Part shown: piece by piece, positions 34,447-45,368 of the stretch | How the letters are laid out: the number at the start of each line of letters is the position of its first letter | Numbering within the stretch: the stretch's first letter is position 1 | Assembly: GCA_002749535.1 (NCBI GenBank) | Contig: MZZL01000041.1 | Coordinates: 1 to 64,000 of the forward strand | DNA length: 64,000 nucleotides | From: Apophysomyces variabilis | Lineage: Eukaryota; Mucoromycota; Mucoromycetes; Mucorales; Mucoraceae | Direction of reading: 5' to 3' | The notes under the pieces: model-generated | What the model was told of the DNA's origin: nothing | Seen by the model: only the letters and a program-made list of their open reading frames with translations | Databases searched by the model: none | Position numbers and translations under genes: made by a program

Positions 34447-37400
34447 ATGACTCGCCATGCACGTTCGTCCTCTGTAGAATTAGAAGAAGAATTGGCCGAA
34501 ATCCGACGCTATGAAGACTTTAGCACCATTGGCAAGTATCCTTGCCTTCCATGCCGTCGCTCAAAATGGAACTCGTTCGTTTGGTCTAATCTGCTAATGT
34601 TATATAAATACATAGATTGGGTAAAGGATGCCATTCTGGAACGTTATCGACAATCGTCGGTCCAATCGCAAAACCGGAACGATAATTCATGGCGTGCCTG
34701 GTGGAAACTTACGTTCGAGACAACACAGACCTGGATCGTTGTTTCTCTCGTCGGTAACTAAACGGGCAAAGTCATTACATCCTCGCATGGTATGTTCATC
34801 TGTGTGACTCTTTCTCAGGTGCTGCCATCGGATTGAACTCGGCTCTGATCGCGATTATAACTGACTGGCTGTCCGATATTAAGTTGGGTTATTGCTCCAA
34901 TGCATGGTGGCTCAACCAGAAATTTTGTTGTTGGGAGATAGAAGGCCAAGGTAAAAAAAAAAAAAAAAAAAGGGAAAGAAAAATAAACCATAGATCAAGG
35001 ATGCTGATGATTGTTTCGTGTCTGGTCCTAGATGGGAGTTGCGACGACTGGATTCATTGGAGTCAAACGCTGCATTTGGGACCCGACGTCTTCTTCATCA
35101 AATGGCTATTTTACATTGGATGGGCGGTAAGTGAGTAGAGAATCATTGACCTTTTCCCTCTCCGCCATACCAAGATAGTATACACATGCACAAGAGCACA
35201 CGCACACCCATCATTGGATTATAATGTAATATTTTTATATTTTTGTGTACCATAGACGCTGTTTGCTGCCACGTGTGCATATCTGGTGAAAGAGTTTGCG
35301 CCATACGCCGCTGGTTCGGGTATCTCAGAAATTAAATGCATTCTTGGTAAGCGGTTAGCTGTTAGCCAGTCTCTTCAATTACCTATCTTATGAACAAAAC
35401 CATTTTGTCTAGCGGGGTTTGTTATGAAAGGGTTCCTTGGTGGTTGGACGTTGGTCATGAAGAGCATTGGTTTGGTAGGTTGGAAATGAGGGGACACCAG
35501 AATAAGACATCATTTTTTTATTGTTACATTGGACTCAATGGTATCTGTTCAGACGATGGCTGTTGCATCTAATCTTTCCATTGGTAAAGAAGGGCCATCA
35601 GTTCATATGGCCTGTTGTGTTGGAAACGTTATTTCGCGAAGTTTTCAACGATTTAGGACAAGCAAAGGTAATTTAAAACAAAAGAGAGAGAGAAAATAAG
35701 GATGGTTGCACAGATCTAACCCTAAGAAACCATATCGCAGCGGAGATGCGTGAGATTCTTACCGCTTCCAGTGCAGCAGGTGTAGCAGTGGCCTTCGGCT
35801 CACCTATAGGTGGTGTTTTGTTTGCATTAGAGGAAATGAGTTCGACTTTCCCTAATAGGACGATGTGGAAAAGTTTTTTCTGTGCTATGATTGCCACCAT
35901 GGTTCTTCAGGTAATTCAGGCATGAAGCAAAACGATGATGCATGGGAAATATAACTATATGCAGGCGATGAATCCGTTCCGAACAGGCAAATTAGTTATG
36001 TTCCAGGTGACCTATGATCGCGACTGGCACTTTTTCGAATATCTATTTGTTGTTTTTATTGGTATCTTTGGCGTAAGTGATGCTGGTGTTATTTTGTGAA
36101 TGGTGATCTCTAATTGTATGGAATGTTTTTTGTAGGGCTTGTACGGAGCACTTGTCATCAAGTACAACCTGATAGTTGTTCATCTGCGGAAAAAATATCT
36201 GAAGAATTACCCCATCATGGAAGCAGCTACATTGGCCCTTGTGACCGCATTGATTGCCTACCCTAATGTATTTTTGCGGCTCGATATGACGGAAATCATG
36301 GGTATCCTCTTCCGGGAATGTGAAGGAGCCGAAGGAGAAAATTATCACGGCCTATGTCAGTAGGTGTTGAGTGTACCATTCGACTACGTTTGTATGTAAC
36401 ATGTCATTGTTCATTCCAGAGAAGATCAATTTGGTCGCATGGTCGCTTTATTGCTTATGGCAACTATCTTGAGAACGCTTGGAACCATTGTGTCGTATGG
36501 CTGCAAAGTAGGATGTACAATTATTGATAAGAACATGGCGTACTTAAGATTGCTTGACAGGTTCCTTGTGGCATATTCGTCCCATCCATGGCGATAGGCG
36601 CTACATTTGGACGTATGGTTGGCTTGCTTGTCAAGTCGTGGCAAGCGTAAGTTTCGGATTGGCCTTTCTTTTTTTTTATTGGTTTTTTCGGTATGCAAAC
36701 TAGAGTTATTCTATAGTGCCAATCCCGATTTCTTTTTGTTTGCTTCATGCAAGCCTGACGTACCGGTAATACTCAGTTATTGCATTGATTATTTTCGTTG
36801 TGTAAGTTCATTCTTCTGTTTTAGTGTATCACTCCGGGAACGTATGCATTTCTTGGGGCTGCAGCAGCATTATGGTAAGTGAAAGGAATTGGTTTATGGC
36901 AAAAGCTTACCCTTTGTCCTTAGTGGCGTGATGCGTATCACAGGTATTTTTGATGTATTTCATCAAGTACAATTAATTAATACGGATGGGTAAAAAATAG
37001 TTTCTGTTGTTGTCATTATGTTCGAATTGACCGGTCAGATTACATACATTTTGCCAACGATGGTAAAGCGGTTTGTTTGGACCAAAAGAAAGCAAAGGCT
37101 GAATTGCATTCTAGATTGCACTTATGGTCACTCGTGCTGTTGGCGACTGGTTTGGACCTGAAGGAATTGCTGACCGAATGATTCGAGTCAATGGATTTCC
37201 ATTCCTGGATAAGGAAGATCATGTTTTTGGCGTGCCAGGTAAAATGAAAAACTCTGTGATGCAAACCTAAATTGGGAATTACAGTGTCACACGTGATGCA
37301 GAACAATATGACGGTCATGACGGCTGCAGGCATGCAATACCAAGAAATTGGTAATATTGGATTTAATCTATGTTTGTGTTGCAGTTCTAATGCAAAGCTT

Positions 37401-38145
37401 TTAGAGGACATCCTGCGAAGTACCAACTATCAAGGTTTTCCTGTTGTACAGGATCGAGCCAGCATGCTTTTGATTGGCTACATTGGTCGATCAGAACTTC
37501 GATATTTGATGGGTAACTCAATTACGTGTGGATTTACTGAGCTTACTGATCATACTTGTTTATAGAAAAAGCACAAACCAAAAATAAAGCTCATGGATCG
37601 ACCATCATACGATTCCGCATAGACAGCGACGATGATCCCGAATTTCTGTCAACGATATCTAGCGCCGATCATGTCATCCAAGGATCATCGGATGTTTTGG
37701 ACTTTGGGCCTTATGTTGATCAGGTAAGACGTTTCATTCGCTTTGTATGCTGTTTTAACAAACATTATGTCAGACGCCGATCACTGTACATCCTAAACTA
37801 TATCTGGAAACTGTCATGGACATGTTCAAACAATTGGGGTAGGCTAAGCTATTGCGTCTCCGACTTAAGGGTCTAATAATTTTCTTTTCATTTAGGCCAC
37901 GTGTAGTGCTTCTTGAACATCGTGGTAAACTAGTCGGCCTGGTTACTGTCAAGGATGTTTTGAAGTACATGGCACATATGGAAACAAACGCTGAAGACGC
38001 TTCTCGGCGGAATACCAACGGTGAATGTCTGGGCAACGTTTTATCCTGGATGACTCGAAGATCAGAACGCTTGGGTGCTTATACCCAAGTGCGTAATCAG
38101 AGTTTTGAAGACGAAGAAGAAATCCATGAGTTGAACGGTCGCTGA
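34447..38145 (+). CDS. GEF1: CLC-type voltage-gated chloride channel/exchanger (Gef1-like)
   Basis: Twenty-one exons join in frame to 799 residues: 34447-34531, 34616-34753, 34819-34950, 35032-35126, 35256-35346, 35413-35474, 35553-35667, 35741-35910, 35965-36072, 36136-36359, 36420-36507, 36561-36646, 36717-36765, 36825-36874, 36924-36943, 37001-37062, 37115-37238, 37285-37512, 37566-37723, 37774-37838, 37896-38145. Ion-path motifs are present: [16 protein letters not shown] with the gating Glu (about 214), and GGVLFALEE with the internal proton Glu, which suggests a Cl-/H+ exchanger. [13 protein letters not shown] follows. Two cytosolic CBS domains close the protein (YQGFPVV and [20 protein letters not shown]). 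The likely site is Golgi or endosomal membrane, aiding acidification and metal loading as in yeast Gef1. Intron 1 needs a GC donor, and exon 15 is only 20 bases. Confidence 0.95.
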
Positions 38146-38330
38146 AGTCATCTGTATTTTTTTGTCTTAAAAAATAACCATTCCTTTTCATATTCGTTCT
38201 GTTTCTTAAGCAACGTTGGTCCTATTTTCTAGCTTTGTTTCCTTTTGTAATACAATGGTTATAAAGAATCATAAACAATGCTATCGTCTATCATATTTAT
38301 ATGCGCAAACAAAAAATAAATTGCATGGAA

Positions 38331-39961
38331 TCAAAGCCTGGCCACTTCCAACGGTTGGTCATTTTGAACAACAACATGTCTTTGAAGATAATCATTCAGG
38401 AAAACACCTGTTGGATCCAGTTGCTGACGTACTTGTAAGAAGGCATTGAATTTCGGGTAGGAAGCTTCGAGATCTCTGCGCGATTGACCATGAGCTTTTG
38501 CCCAGTGGGGACGTCCTGCGTACTTGCGCATGATATCTTCGTATCCCTTCCAATATATTTTGTATGGTACCGGGTTGCCGTAGGGTCTAAGCATGGTCGG
38601 GTTTGTCTGTTAATAGTCCCTAGCAAAGCAAATCGCTTCTCTTTTTTTTTTCTTTACCTGTACATAATCACACCGATGTAACACGTCTTTCTACCGTAGG
38701 CTGGGCTTAACCATACATCATCCTCATCCACGAACCGAATCTCCACCGGGAAATGAACCTTAAGATCATTGTTACGAATAAATTCGTCCAAGTCTCGTAA
38801 CGCATTGGGTGCGTCCTCCCAAGGGATGGCCCATTCATTTACGTACTGAGGGAAAAGACAATCAAAGTTAAACACCTTGTATGAATCATCCACCACATGC
38901 AGTGGTTTTGAATGAATTGTCTTGAACATGAAGCGTGTCAGAGCTGGGATGGCCGAAGGCTTATATCGTGTAGCATTAAGCAAGGCTTGGTAAAGGTGGA
39001 CGCCGACGCCTCGTTGCAATAACCAGCTGTTGCTCGCCTCTGTTGTCGGAGGCTTCTCCGTACGATTGGCTCGCCAGACAACACAATCATCTGTATGGGG
39101 AAACCACCACACACGGGCGTGCTCGGCGGAATGGATGACAGCATCCCAACTGGCTAGAATATCTGTCATTTTGTATGGCTTCTGGGTAGCTTCCAGGCGG
39201 AACGCAGGCTCGACCTGCAGTGTGACTCGGGTAACGATGCCTAAAGCACCTAGACTACAGCGAGCGGCATCAAAAACCTCAGGAAGCTCGGTACGGGAAC
39301 AGTGCAACAACTCGCCATCAGCCGTTATCATCGTGATATCTACAATCTATCCAGAAATACAGACAAAGACATGAAAAGGGACACCTTAGTCTTTCTTATT
39401 TTCTTTTCGTCTTCTTTCTTTTCTAGACATTTTACCATGGTAGATAAGCAACCGAAATAAGCTCCAGTACCATGAGTGGCAGTGGAAATGACGCCTGCGA
39501 TCGATTGATCTGAAATGGAGCCGAGGTTACTTAAGGCTAATCCGTTTTCGCCGAGTATGCGATGCAATTGGTGAAGTGATATGCCAGCTTCTACAGTGAC
39601 CATGCATTGTTTCTTGTCCACTCGAAGCAAACTGTTCAGGTTATCCAAATTCAGAAGGAATCCGCGAGTACAAGCCAAATCACTTGGAGAATGCCCACTA
39701 CCGCACACCTTAATGGTCTTCTCGTGTTTCTTTGCCAACCGAACGATCTAAACAAAAGACAAGTCCGATAAGAGAAAACAAAATTTGGCAGGGTTTGATG
39801 CTCCCTATTTTCTGTACCTTCACCACTTCGTCCTCCGTGGAGGGTGTAAAATACAACTCGGGCCTACATGAAAAGGTCTTGGCCCAGTTTTGAAAGAGAT
39901 GGTTTTCCTCGGCGATGGCTTTCAGCGCAGGCTCTAGCTGGCTTCTTCGGACGATAGACAT
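38331..39961 (-). CDS. ALO1: D-arabinono-1,4-lactone oxidase
   Basis: Four exons (39961-39818, 39747-39436, 39346-38658, 38586-38331) give 466 residues. The enzyme oxidises D-arabinono-1,4-lactone with oxygen to D-erythroascorbate, giving hydrogen peroxide, probably at the mitochondrial outer membrane as in yeast. Visible are the VAO-type FAD domain with VCGSGHSPSD, whose His is in the position that carries covalent FAD in this family, LSNLGSISDQSIAGVISTATHG, and SLGALGIVTRVTLQ. The ALO domain follows, with VWWFPHTDD and VEIRFVDEDDVWLSP. Near the end, GRPHWAKAH holds the HWxK signature and LDPTGVFLN the close of the domain. It faces the chloride-channel gene tail to tail, with 185 bases between stops. 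The start at MSIVRRSQ was preferred because the upstream extension is hydrophobic and not conserved. Confidence 0.96.
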
Positions 39962-40306
39962 GGTATAACAATAGGAAAGAAGGAAATGAAAAAACAGAAC
40001 GGATTCCCTGTCTGTCAAACTGAGTTTGGTTTCATGGAGAACAAAAAGTTCCGCAAAGGCAAGAAATTATCATCCAAAGAAAAAACAGCGTTCCTTCCTC
40101 ATTAGATGCCGCAATCAACGTTGATCTAAGGTTATTATTATTTCTGTTGCGAGAACCATCATCAAGTCAAAACATTTTATTACAGGAAGAGGAAAGAAAG
40201 AAAAACAAATAGAGTAAAATGGACTATACAGACATGGGAATAAGTGGGACGGAAAGAGGGGGGAGAGAAGCTGGATGGTATGCATACATGAATTGTCCTA
40301 TCTTTT
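39962..40306. other. Short intergenic region
   Basis: 345 bases of purine-rich DNA between the ALO start and the PPR gene stop. No feature beyond the probable ALO promoter and PPR 3' UTR. Confidence 0.5.
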
Positions 40307-42340
40307 TTATACAGCCTTGCTTGTTTCTTTTAGTATTTTCATCTTCAATTGTCTTAAGCCGGAACCGTAGATAACATGGCCCTTTACTTCTTCAAATACA
40401 TGCAACCAGTGCTTTGCACGATCGACACGATTCACCATATACGCACCTTTCACGAGATACCATGCTGTCCGTTCATTCATAGAGATACCCTGTCGTTCGA
40501 ACCAATCTACTATCCGCTCAGCTGCGCTTAAATTATTTTGATACAAGCAAAGTCCACGCACCCAGATGTTCAAGGTAGATGTTGTGAGAATCTGTTTCCG
40601 TGCTGCTTCCCTCAATAATAAATACGGTGCATGTGCTTGCTTGTGCTTCCGGTGGTGGGTAAAATAGCCATCCATCATGACATTGTACATGACCGATTGT
40701 GACATGCTACGACGGGTATCTACTTTCACTGTCCGATCTGATAAGCAGTTGGATTTGTCATAAACCGTAGACTGATCGCGCTCATTCGGTAATAATACGA
40801 GCAATTCCTCATTCTCCTTTATCATCAATTGAAACAACGCTGTTGCCTTTTGAATATCAGCAAATCTGGACTTGGCAATCGTATTCAGCAAGATAGATTG
40901 CAAGGTCGTGTTGGAGCTGATACCTTGGTTTCGCATTTGCTGATAGAGTTGGAGTACACTCTCAACATTCGCTGAGGTAGGTGATAGTAAATATCCATGG
41001 ATCAACGTTGCAAAGCTGACAATATCTGGGTCGGGCAATTCTTTTTCGTTCATCATACAACGCAAAATCTCGTGAGCGTTCTCGCATTCTCCTTTCTGTG
41101 CTAACGCGTGGATCAATAAGTTAAATGCAGATAGTGTAGGAACGTCGTTTTCGTATTGATCAAAGAGTCGTTTGAGAACTTGAAGAGCTGCGTCGGTGCG
41201 CTTGTGGCGCAGAAGAGCTGTAACGCAAGGATTCAAAAGTGGTTCTGTACTCGGTAACGCAAATGAACAAGAGGTGACGATTCGTGAAAATGCGGAAACC
41301 ACCCTGTGATCTTTGCATTCGCTTACAGCGCCTAAAAGAATCCGCAGCGTCACTGAATTTGCCTTGGTCGTTGATTGAAGCCGATTCAGCCACAATGTCA
41401 TCTCGTCCCAACGTTGCTCTCGGCATGCGTACTTTAGAAAGGTATTGTATGTCACTACGGTCGGCTTTATACCGGACTCAATCATATTTTCGTAAATTGC
41501 GTTTGCCTCAACAACGTCATTGGCCACAAGCTTGGTTCTTATCCACACATTAAATGTCACCGCATCAGGTTTCACTGCGTCTTTCATGCGCAAAATCAGT
41601 TGCTCTACATGATCCAACTTGCCCTGGCGGAGACAGACGTTTAGCATGGTATTATACAGCTTTAAACGTAGTTCATCAGAAGCCGCACTTGGGATGGCCG
41701 CAAGCAGAGTATCTAGATCTTTCGTACGTCGATATTCTGGAAGTTGCAGTCCGAACAGATAGAGACGTAAACGGTCGTCATGCACGTTTTCCATTACTGC
41801 CTTTTTCGTCTCGATATCCCAGAAAGCCGACATGTCCTTTATCACGCGCCATACTCGTTGTCCTGCAACATCATTGACGCGCGCTTGCTCAAGCCAAGGC
41901 CCCAATGCATTCAATATTGTCTCTATTGGTAGCTTCGAAAATTGACTATACAGCGTGTGTCGATTTTTAACTATAGGCAGGTTATGGAATAAGGCTTCCA
42001 TTTCTTTCCAATCTATGTCGCAGTTGCCGTGATGCCGTGACGTTTGCGAATTGATGTTGTAGCGCTGCTCGAACAACGCGTGCATGTCGTCAGAGTTGGA
42101 ATGCCTTTCGAAATTTTCTTTCGCGTCAGGGTTTTCGTAAGATTCTCGATCAATATCTTGATTTATTATAGGCTGCCCTAACACATTGGATGATAATAAT
42201 GCACGTTGTTGGATAGGGTATCGTATTTTGGTCGTAGCGAATGTAGTCGGATTAGTTCTTTCGCAAGGAGATTTATAGACTTGGGACAGCAGCATCCGGA
42301 GGTTCCTGGACACATGGCATCTATTGGGCCAATGCAGCAT
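40307..42340 (-). CDS. Pentatricopeptide-repeat (PPR) protein, probably mitochondrial
   Basis: A single exon of 677 residues, the only long intronless gene in the window. The N-terminus is basic and Ser/Arg-rich with no acids in the first 25 residues (MLHWPNRCHVSRNLRMLLSQ), as expected of a mitochondrial targeting sequence. Tandem 35-residue helical repeats follow: KPDAVTFNVWIRTKLVANDV, IKPTVVTYNTFLKYACREQR, TLSAFNLLIHALAQKGECEN, DPDIVSFATLIHGYLL and others. PPR proteins bind single-stranded RNA in organelles and act in processing, stability or translation. I cannot say which fungal member this is. Confidence 0.85.
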   Translation of the reverse strand: MLHWPNRCHVSRNLRMLLSQVYKSPCERTNPTTFATTKIRYPIQQRALLSSNVLGQPIINQDIDRESYENPDAKENFERHSNSDDMHALFEQRYNINSQTSRHHGNCDIDWKEMEALFHNLPIVKNRHTLYSQFSKLPIETILNALGPWLEQARVNDVAGQRVWRVIKDMSAFWDIETKKAVMENVHDDRLRLYLFGLQLPEYRRTKDLDTLLAAIPSAASDELRLKLYNTMLNVCLRQGKLDHVEQLILRMKDAVKPDAVTFNVWIRTKLVANDVVEANAIYENMIESGIKPTVVTYNTFLKYACREQRWDEMTLWLNRLQSTTKANSVTLRILLGAVSECKDHRVVSAFSRIVTSCSFALPSTEPLLNPCVTALLRHKRTDAALQVLKRLFDQYENDVPTLSAFNLLIHALAQKGECENAHEILRCMMNEKELPDPDIVSFATLIHGYLLSPTSANVESVLQLYQQMRNQGISSNTTLQSILLNTIAKSRFADIQKATALFQLMIKENEELLVLLPNERDQSTVYDKSNCLSDRTVKVDTRRSMSQSVMYNVMMDGYFTHHRKHKQAHAPYLLLREAARKQILTTSTLNIWVRGLCLYQNNLSAAERIVDWFERQGISMNERTAWYLVKGAYMVNRVDRAKHWLHVFEEVKGHVIYGSGLRQLKMKILKETSKAV

Positions 42341-42877
42341 CCTTCCGGCATGTGGGACAGGTTCTTCAACCGGGAACTATTATCAACTTCAGAGCCTGGC
42401 CTCTACAGGTTAAGCCACCGTGACGTAATGTTTCCCCGTGTGGTTAACTGGTACAATCCCACACTCCCCGCTTATCAGCAACCACTTTTGCTGTGCATGC
42501 GTTTGCTTGACGATGGGATAGTTGTAATGTAAACAATAGCGAATAAAACACGTACGCTTTCGAATTTTCTTTATTACATAAGGACTATCACAATATTTGC
42601 ACTATCCATGTGGTGATAACTAGCTTTTACTTCCATATTCCAAGCACCTGTACCTTTCCTTTTAGTGCAATATGTTGAACATACAATACTCATCCATGGA
42701 AACCCGTTGGTACTAGTATTTATGATGCACTATAAGATTTGCAAAGAGAGATGTTCCATCCCCGGTGTATCTCAAGTTAGGCCTTTTCTTATTTCCTTTG
42801 TGAAATCGAATCAGTCGACTTTCCGTCTTACTCAATCACAATAAGCTCAAAATTCATTGGAGAGGATCTATTGGAAA
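42341..42877. other. Intergenic region
   Basis: About 540 bases with no supported gene. The plus-strand frame at 42206-42532 overlaps the PPR 5' end and is judged a shadow. Confidence 0.5.
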
Positions 42878-43993
42878 TTAAGCAAAGCTAATATTGTTAA
42901 GCCAGGAAACAAACCGTGGTGAGAAATATGATTCGGTATCCAAATTCATAGGGTCATCGTCATCCTCGTCGATTTCGATCGGGCAAAACGAAGAGCTAGC
43001 ATTAAAGGTTGAGTCTCTTTCATTACAAGACTTTGTCTTACTGCTTACCCGATGATAGGCGCGGAATGGGTCAAAGAGATAGAACTGGATGATGGGCAAT
43101 GACCGAAGAAGGTATGTTGCCTTTGTATAGGTGTTGTCTCGGGTGATCTAGGGAAAAAAGGTGAATTAAGTTGTCGTAAATGCATTGGGCGGAACCAGCA
43201 AATCAAACAGCTAGGATGAATATCAGGCACATACAAGATGGTTAATGAGGTGTTGTCTCGTGATAATGCTCCATAATTTGCACAAACGGGTGATATGGTT
43301 GCCGTAAAAGTCTCGCTAAAGGTGACATAAGTAACTAGCTAGTACTTTCGAACTTGATGGTTTTCTGTTTACCCAATGCTCAACTTCCAAGAAGATAATG
43401 CTCCATTGTAGGCAAGGCGATCTGCAGAACAATTCCCGGTTATGCCCGCGTGAGCTGGTACGTATCTCTATCGCAAAATCACGTTAACCGTGTTCCCGTT
43501 CCCTTAAAACGGAGACAGCAACGTACAATCAGTAATCTTCCTTTTCTTGACCTTATCTGGCCTTGAAGCTCTTTCATCAAACTTGGAAGACAGGAGCGGC
43601 TTCGCTGCTCAATGGCTAGATAAACGTATTAGTCGTACTAAACAGAAACCGTGCTATAAGACCTCTCATAACTCCCTCATGACAATCTGTCTCTATTCTC
43701 ACGGATGTCCCATCGTCTTCACACATCTGCAGGGCTCGAATCACCGCCTATCGTCAACATGAATAAACTGACTTAATCGGCCAACACATGGTTCATACCG
43801 CTACTTCAGCATCCACCGAGGAAAAGGAATTTGGCAACATCTCGCTCAGATTCCGTGCATCATTTGCTTTGAAATAAACTCCAAGACCGACATGGCTTTG
43901 ATTCTTTCCAGCTCTCTCATTATATTTAACAATACGTGAGCCGTTAGTAAACACAGTGTGATCCACAACAGGTTCATTTTCAGCCCCAAGCAT
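42878..43993 (-). CDS. RNase H1-like protein with acidic C-terminal tail; first catalytic Asp replaced
   Basis: Seven exons (43993-43799, 43747-43663, 43615-43527, 43467-43373, 43315-43235, 43147-43049, 42995-42878) close in frame to 253 residues. The RNase H fold reads in order: VDHTVFTNGSR, VGLGVYFKANDARNLSE, VDAEVAAVIRAL, VRIETDCHEGV, KGRLLIRYVPAHAGITGNCSADRLAYNGA. Glu (DAEVA) and two Asp (ETDC, SADRLA) of the catalytic set are present, but the first Asp of the usual FTDGS is Asn here. After the fold comes a Ser/Thr-rich region and an acidic end (IEIDEDDDDPMNLD). RNase H cuts RNA in RNA-DNA hybrids; this protein may bind hybrids without cutting. A splice acceptor just upstream (43998-43997) suggests a missing 5' exon, so the start is uncertain. 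Confidence 0.75.
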
Positions 43994-44280
43994 ATACTAA
44001 CAGAAAATAAGCAATTAAATAAGCATGTATGTTTAACTGCACTTGCCGTCTGTACTCTCATTCTCTTCTTTAGTGATAACGTGTTAATTGCCAATGGGAC
44101 GCGCAATTCTAAAACGGTTGTTTACGTTTTCTATTCCCAAATAATGATAAGAATACATCATCTTACGGGCAACGGTTGTGTCTCGTAGTTCCTTTGTGTT
44201 ATGTATAACTTTGCGTTTTCCTTGTTTTACTCGCACCGCCTTCAAGGAGTATGGCATTTGTCCACTTCTTTTGCTTGCGA

Positions 44281-44802
44281 CTAACAGTGTCTTGAATCAC
44301 ACTGCACAGAATAGATAATGTTACCTATGGCAGTTGTGTCCTGCCCATCTGGTGTGCCGCTCATCCCCTGGGATAGCTTCCTTTTGCCTCGCGTTTTTGT
44401 GGCTATCGGGGCGTACAATTCATCCGCTGTACCGCTGCCCTGCTCTGCCGCGCTACTTTGTTCCGCGGCAGTAGCGCGGGCAGCGGTTACGTACCTGTCC
44501 CATGCCGCAGAAAGAAGACTCAGAATTCCTGCAGCGACAGATGTCTGATCATGCCGAGGAGGGTTATCTAGAGCAAGCAAGGGATCTATAACTGACAGAT
44601 CTTGATCAAGTTTCGCCAAGTCAAGGTCATCATCGATAATGACAATAGGTTGTTGAGCAGTGCCGATCTCATCAAGACATTTCTCAGTTCCTACAATAGG
44701 CGTATCCAGGGTCAGAATACCACGCGACCTGACATGCGACAATTGGCATCCTGAGCCTCGGATGTCCAGACTATGAACGTCTGGATCGTGGGAAATGGTC
44801 AT
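44281..44802 (-). CDS. Small acidic, mostly disordered protein of unknown function
   Basis: One open frame of 173 residues, starting MTISHDPDVHSLD. The central part contains PIVIIDDDLDLAKLD, a hydrophobic-then-acidic pattern typical of SUMO-interacting motifs. An Ala-rich helix follows (LSLLSAAWDRYVTAARATAAEQ), then a short basic patch (TKTRGKRKL) that could serve as a nuclear signal. I do not recognise a family. Length and composition favour a real gene, but the GC-rich Ala stretch also opens the other strand, so support is moderate. Confidence 0.5.
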   Translation of the reverse strand: MTISHDPDVHSLDIRGSGCQLSHVRSRGILTLDTPIVGTEKCLDEIGTAQQPIVIIDDDLDLAKLDQDLSVIDPLLALDNPPRHDQTSVAAGILSLLSAAWDRYVTAARATAAEQSSAAEQGSGTADELYAPIATKTRGKRKLSQGMSGTPDGQDTTAIGNIIYSVQCDSRHC

Positions 44803-45368
44803 GGGGGAACAGAGAAAGAAGGGAAAATGTGTTAAGATAGCTCTTGTTTTATGGGCTTTCAGATACGGTAAGCAAAATCGAATCGAATCACAACGTCTCC
44901 CTAGCTGCGCGTGATACCAAAAGGCTGTAATACCGCCCTTAAAGAAAACATCGCTTCGCTTTGCTTTCTAGTAGTGGTTAGCTATGCTCAATAGTGTACT
45001 AAAAATTGCATTAATGCGTCGATAGAAAATCGTTCCATATATTATGCAAGCAGTAACAATGTATTCTTCGGTCCTGCTGTATTGCAGATATATGGACTGC
45101 ATGGCTAAGAGTATGGAACTTTTATTAAGTGGTTTCAGTATCTTTACCCTTCAGTACGTTGATTATCGTCTGTTTTATACTAGCAGTGATATTATACTTG
45201 TATCTGGTTTTTTTCTTTCCTTTTTACATTCAGCATTATTTAATTTTCTTTCGTACGGGTTCCATAGGGGTCCACAGTAATAAGCTTATATATTCACTAA
45301 ATGTGTTGTATGGAATAGAGATCAGTAGGGAAATAGAAAGAAAAAATAAGGATAAAATTACAATACAA
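44803..45368. other. Intergenic region
   Basis: About 570 bases, T-rich near 45190-45260. The plus-strand frames at 45044-45491 are hydrophobic by composition and overlap the end of the stomatin gene, so they were not called. Confidence 0.5.

Noticed and set aside
37360..37400. Extra intron in CLC exon 18 (donor GTAATA, acceptor TTGCAG)
   Set aside because: Splicing it shifts the frame and brings a stop. Reading through keeps the CBS domain in frame, so the segment was left as exon.
20649..39961. Calling the erythroascorbate genes a biosynthetic cluster
   Set aside because: They are separated by several unrelated housekeeping genes and have separate promoters, so only loose linkage is claimed.
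41284..41877. Plus-strand open frames of 89 and 107 codons
   Set aside because: Antisense shadows of the intronless PPR gene.
42206..42532. Plus-strand open frame of 108 codons
   Set aside because: Overlaps the PPR gene 5' end in antisense and has no domain or splice support.
43373..43421. Alternative exon reading SPCLQWSIIFLEVEHW continuing to RDFYGNHITRLCKLW
   Set aside because: All phases closed in this frame too, but another frame of the same DNA gives the RNase H signature VPAHAGITGN..ADRLA, which is decisive.
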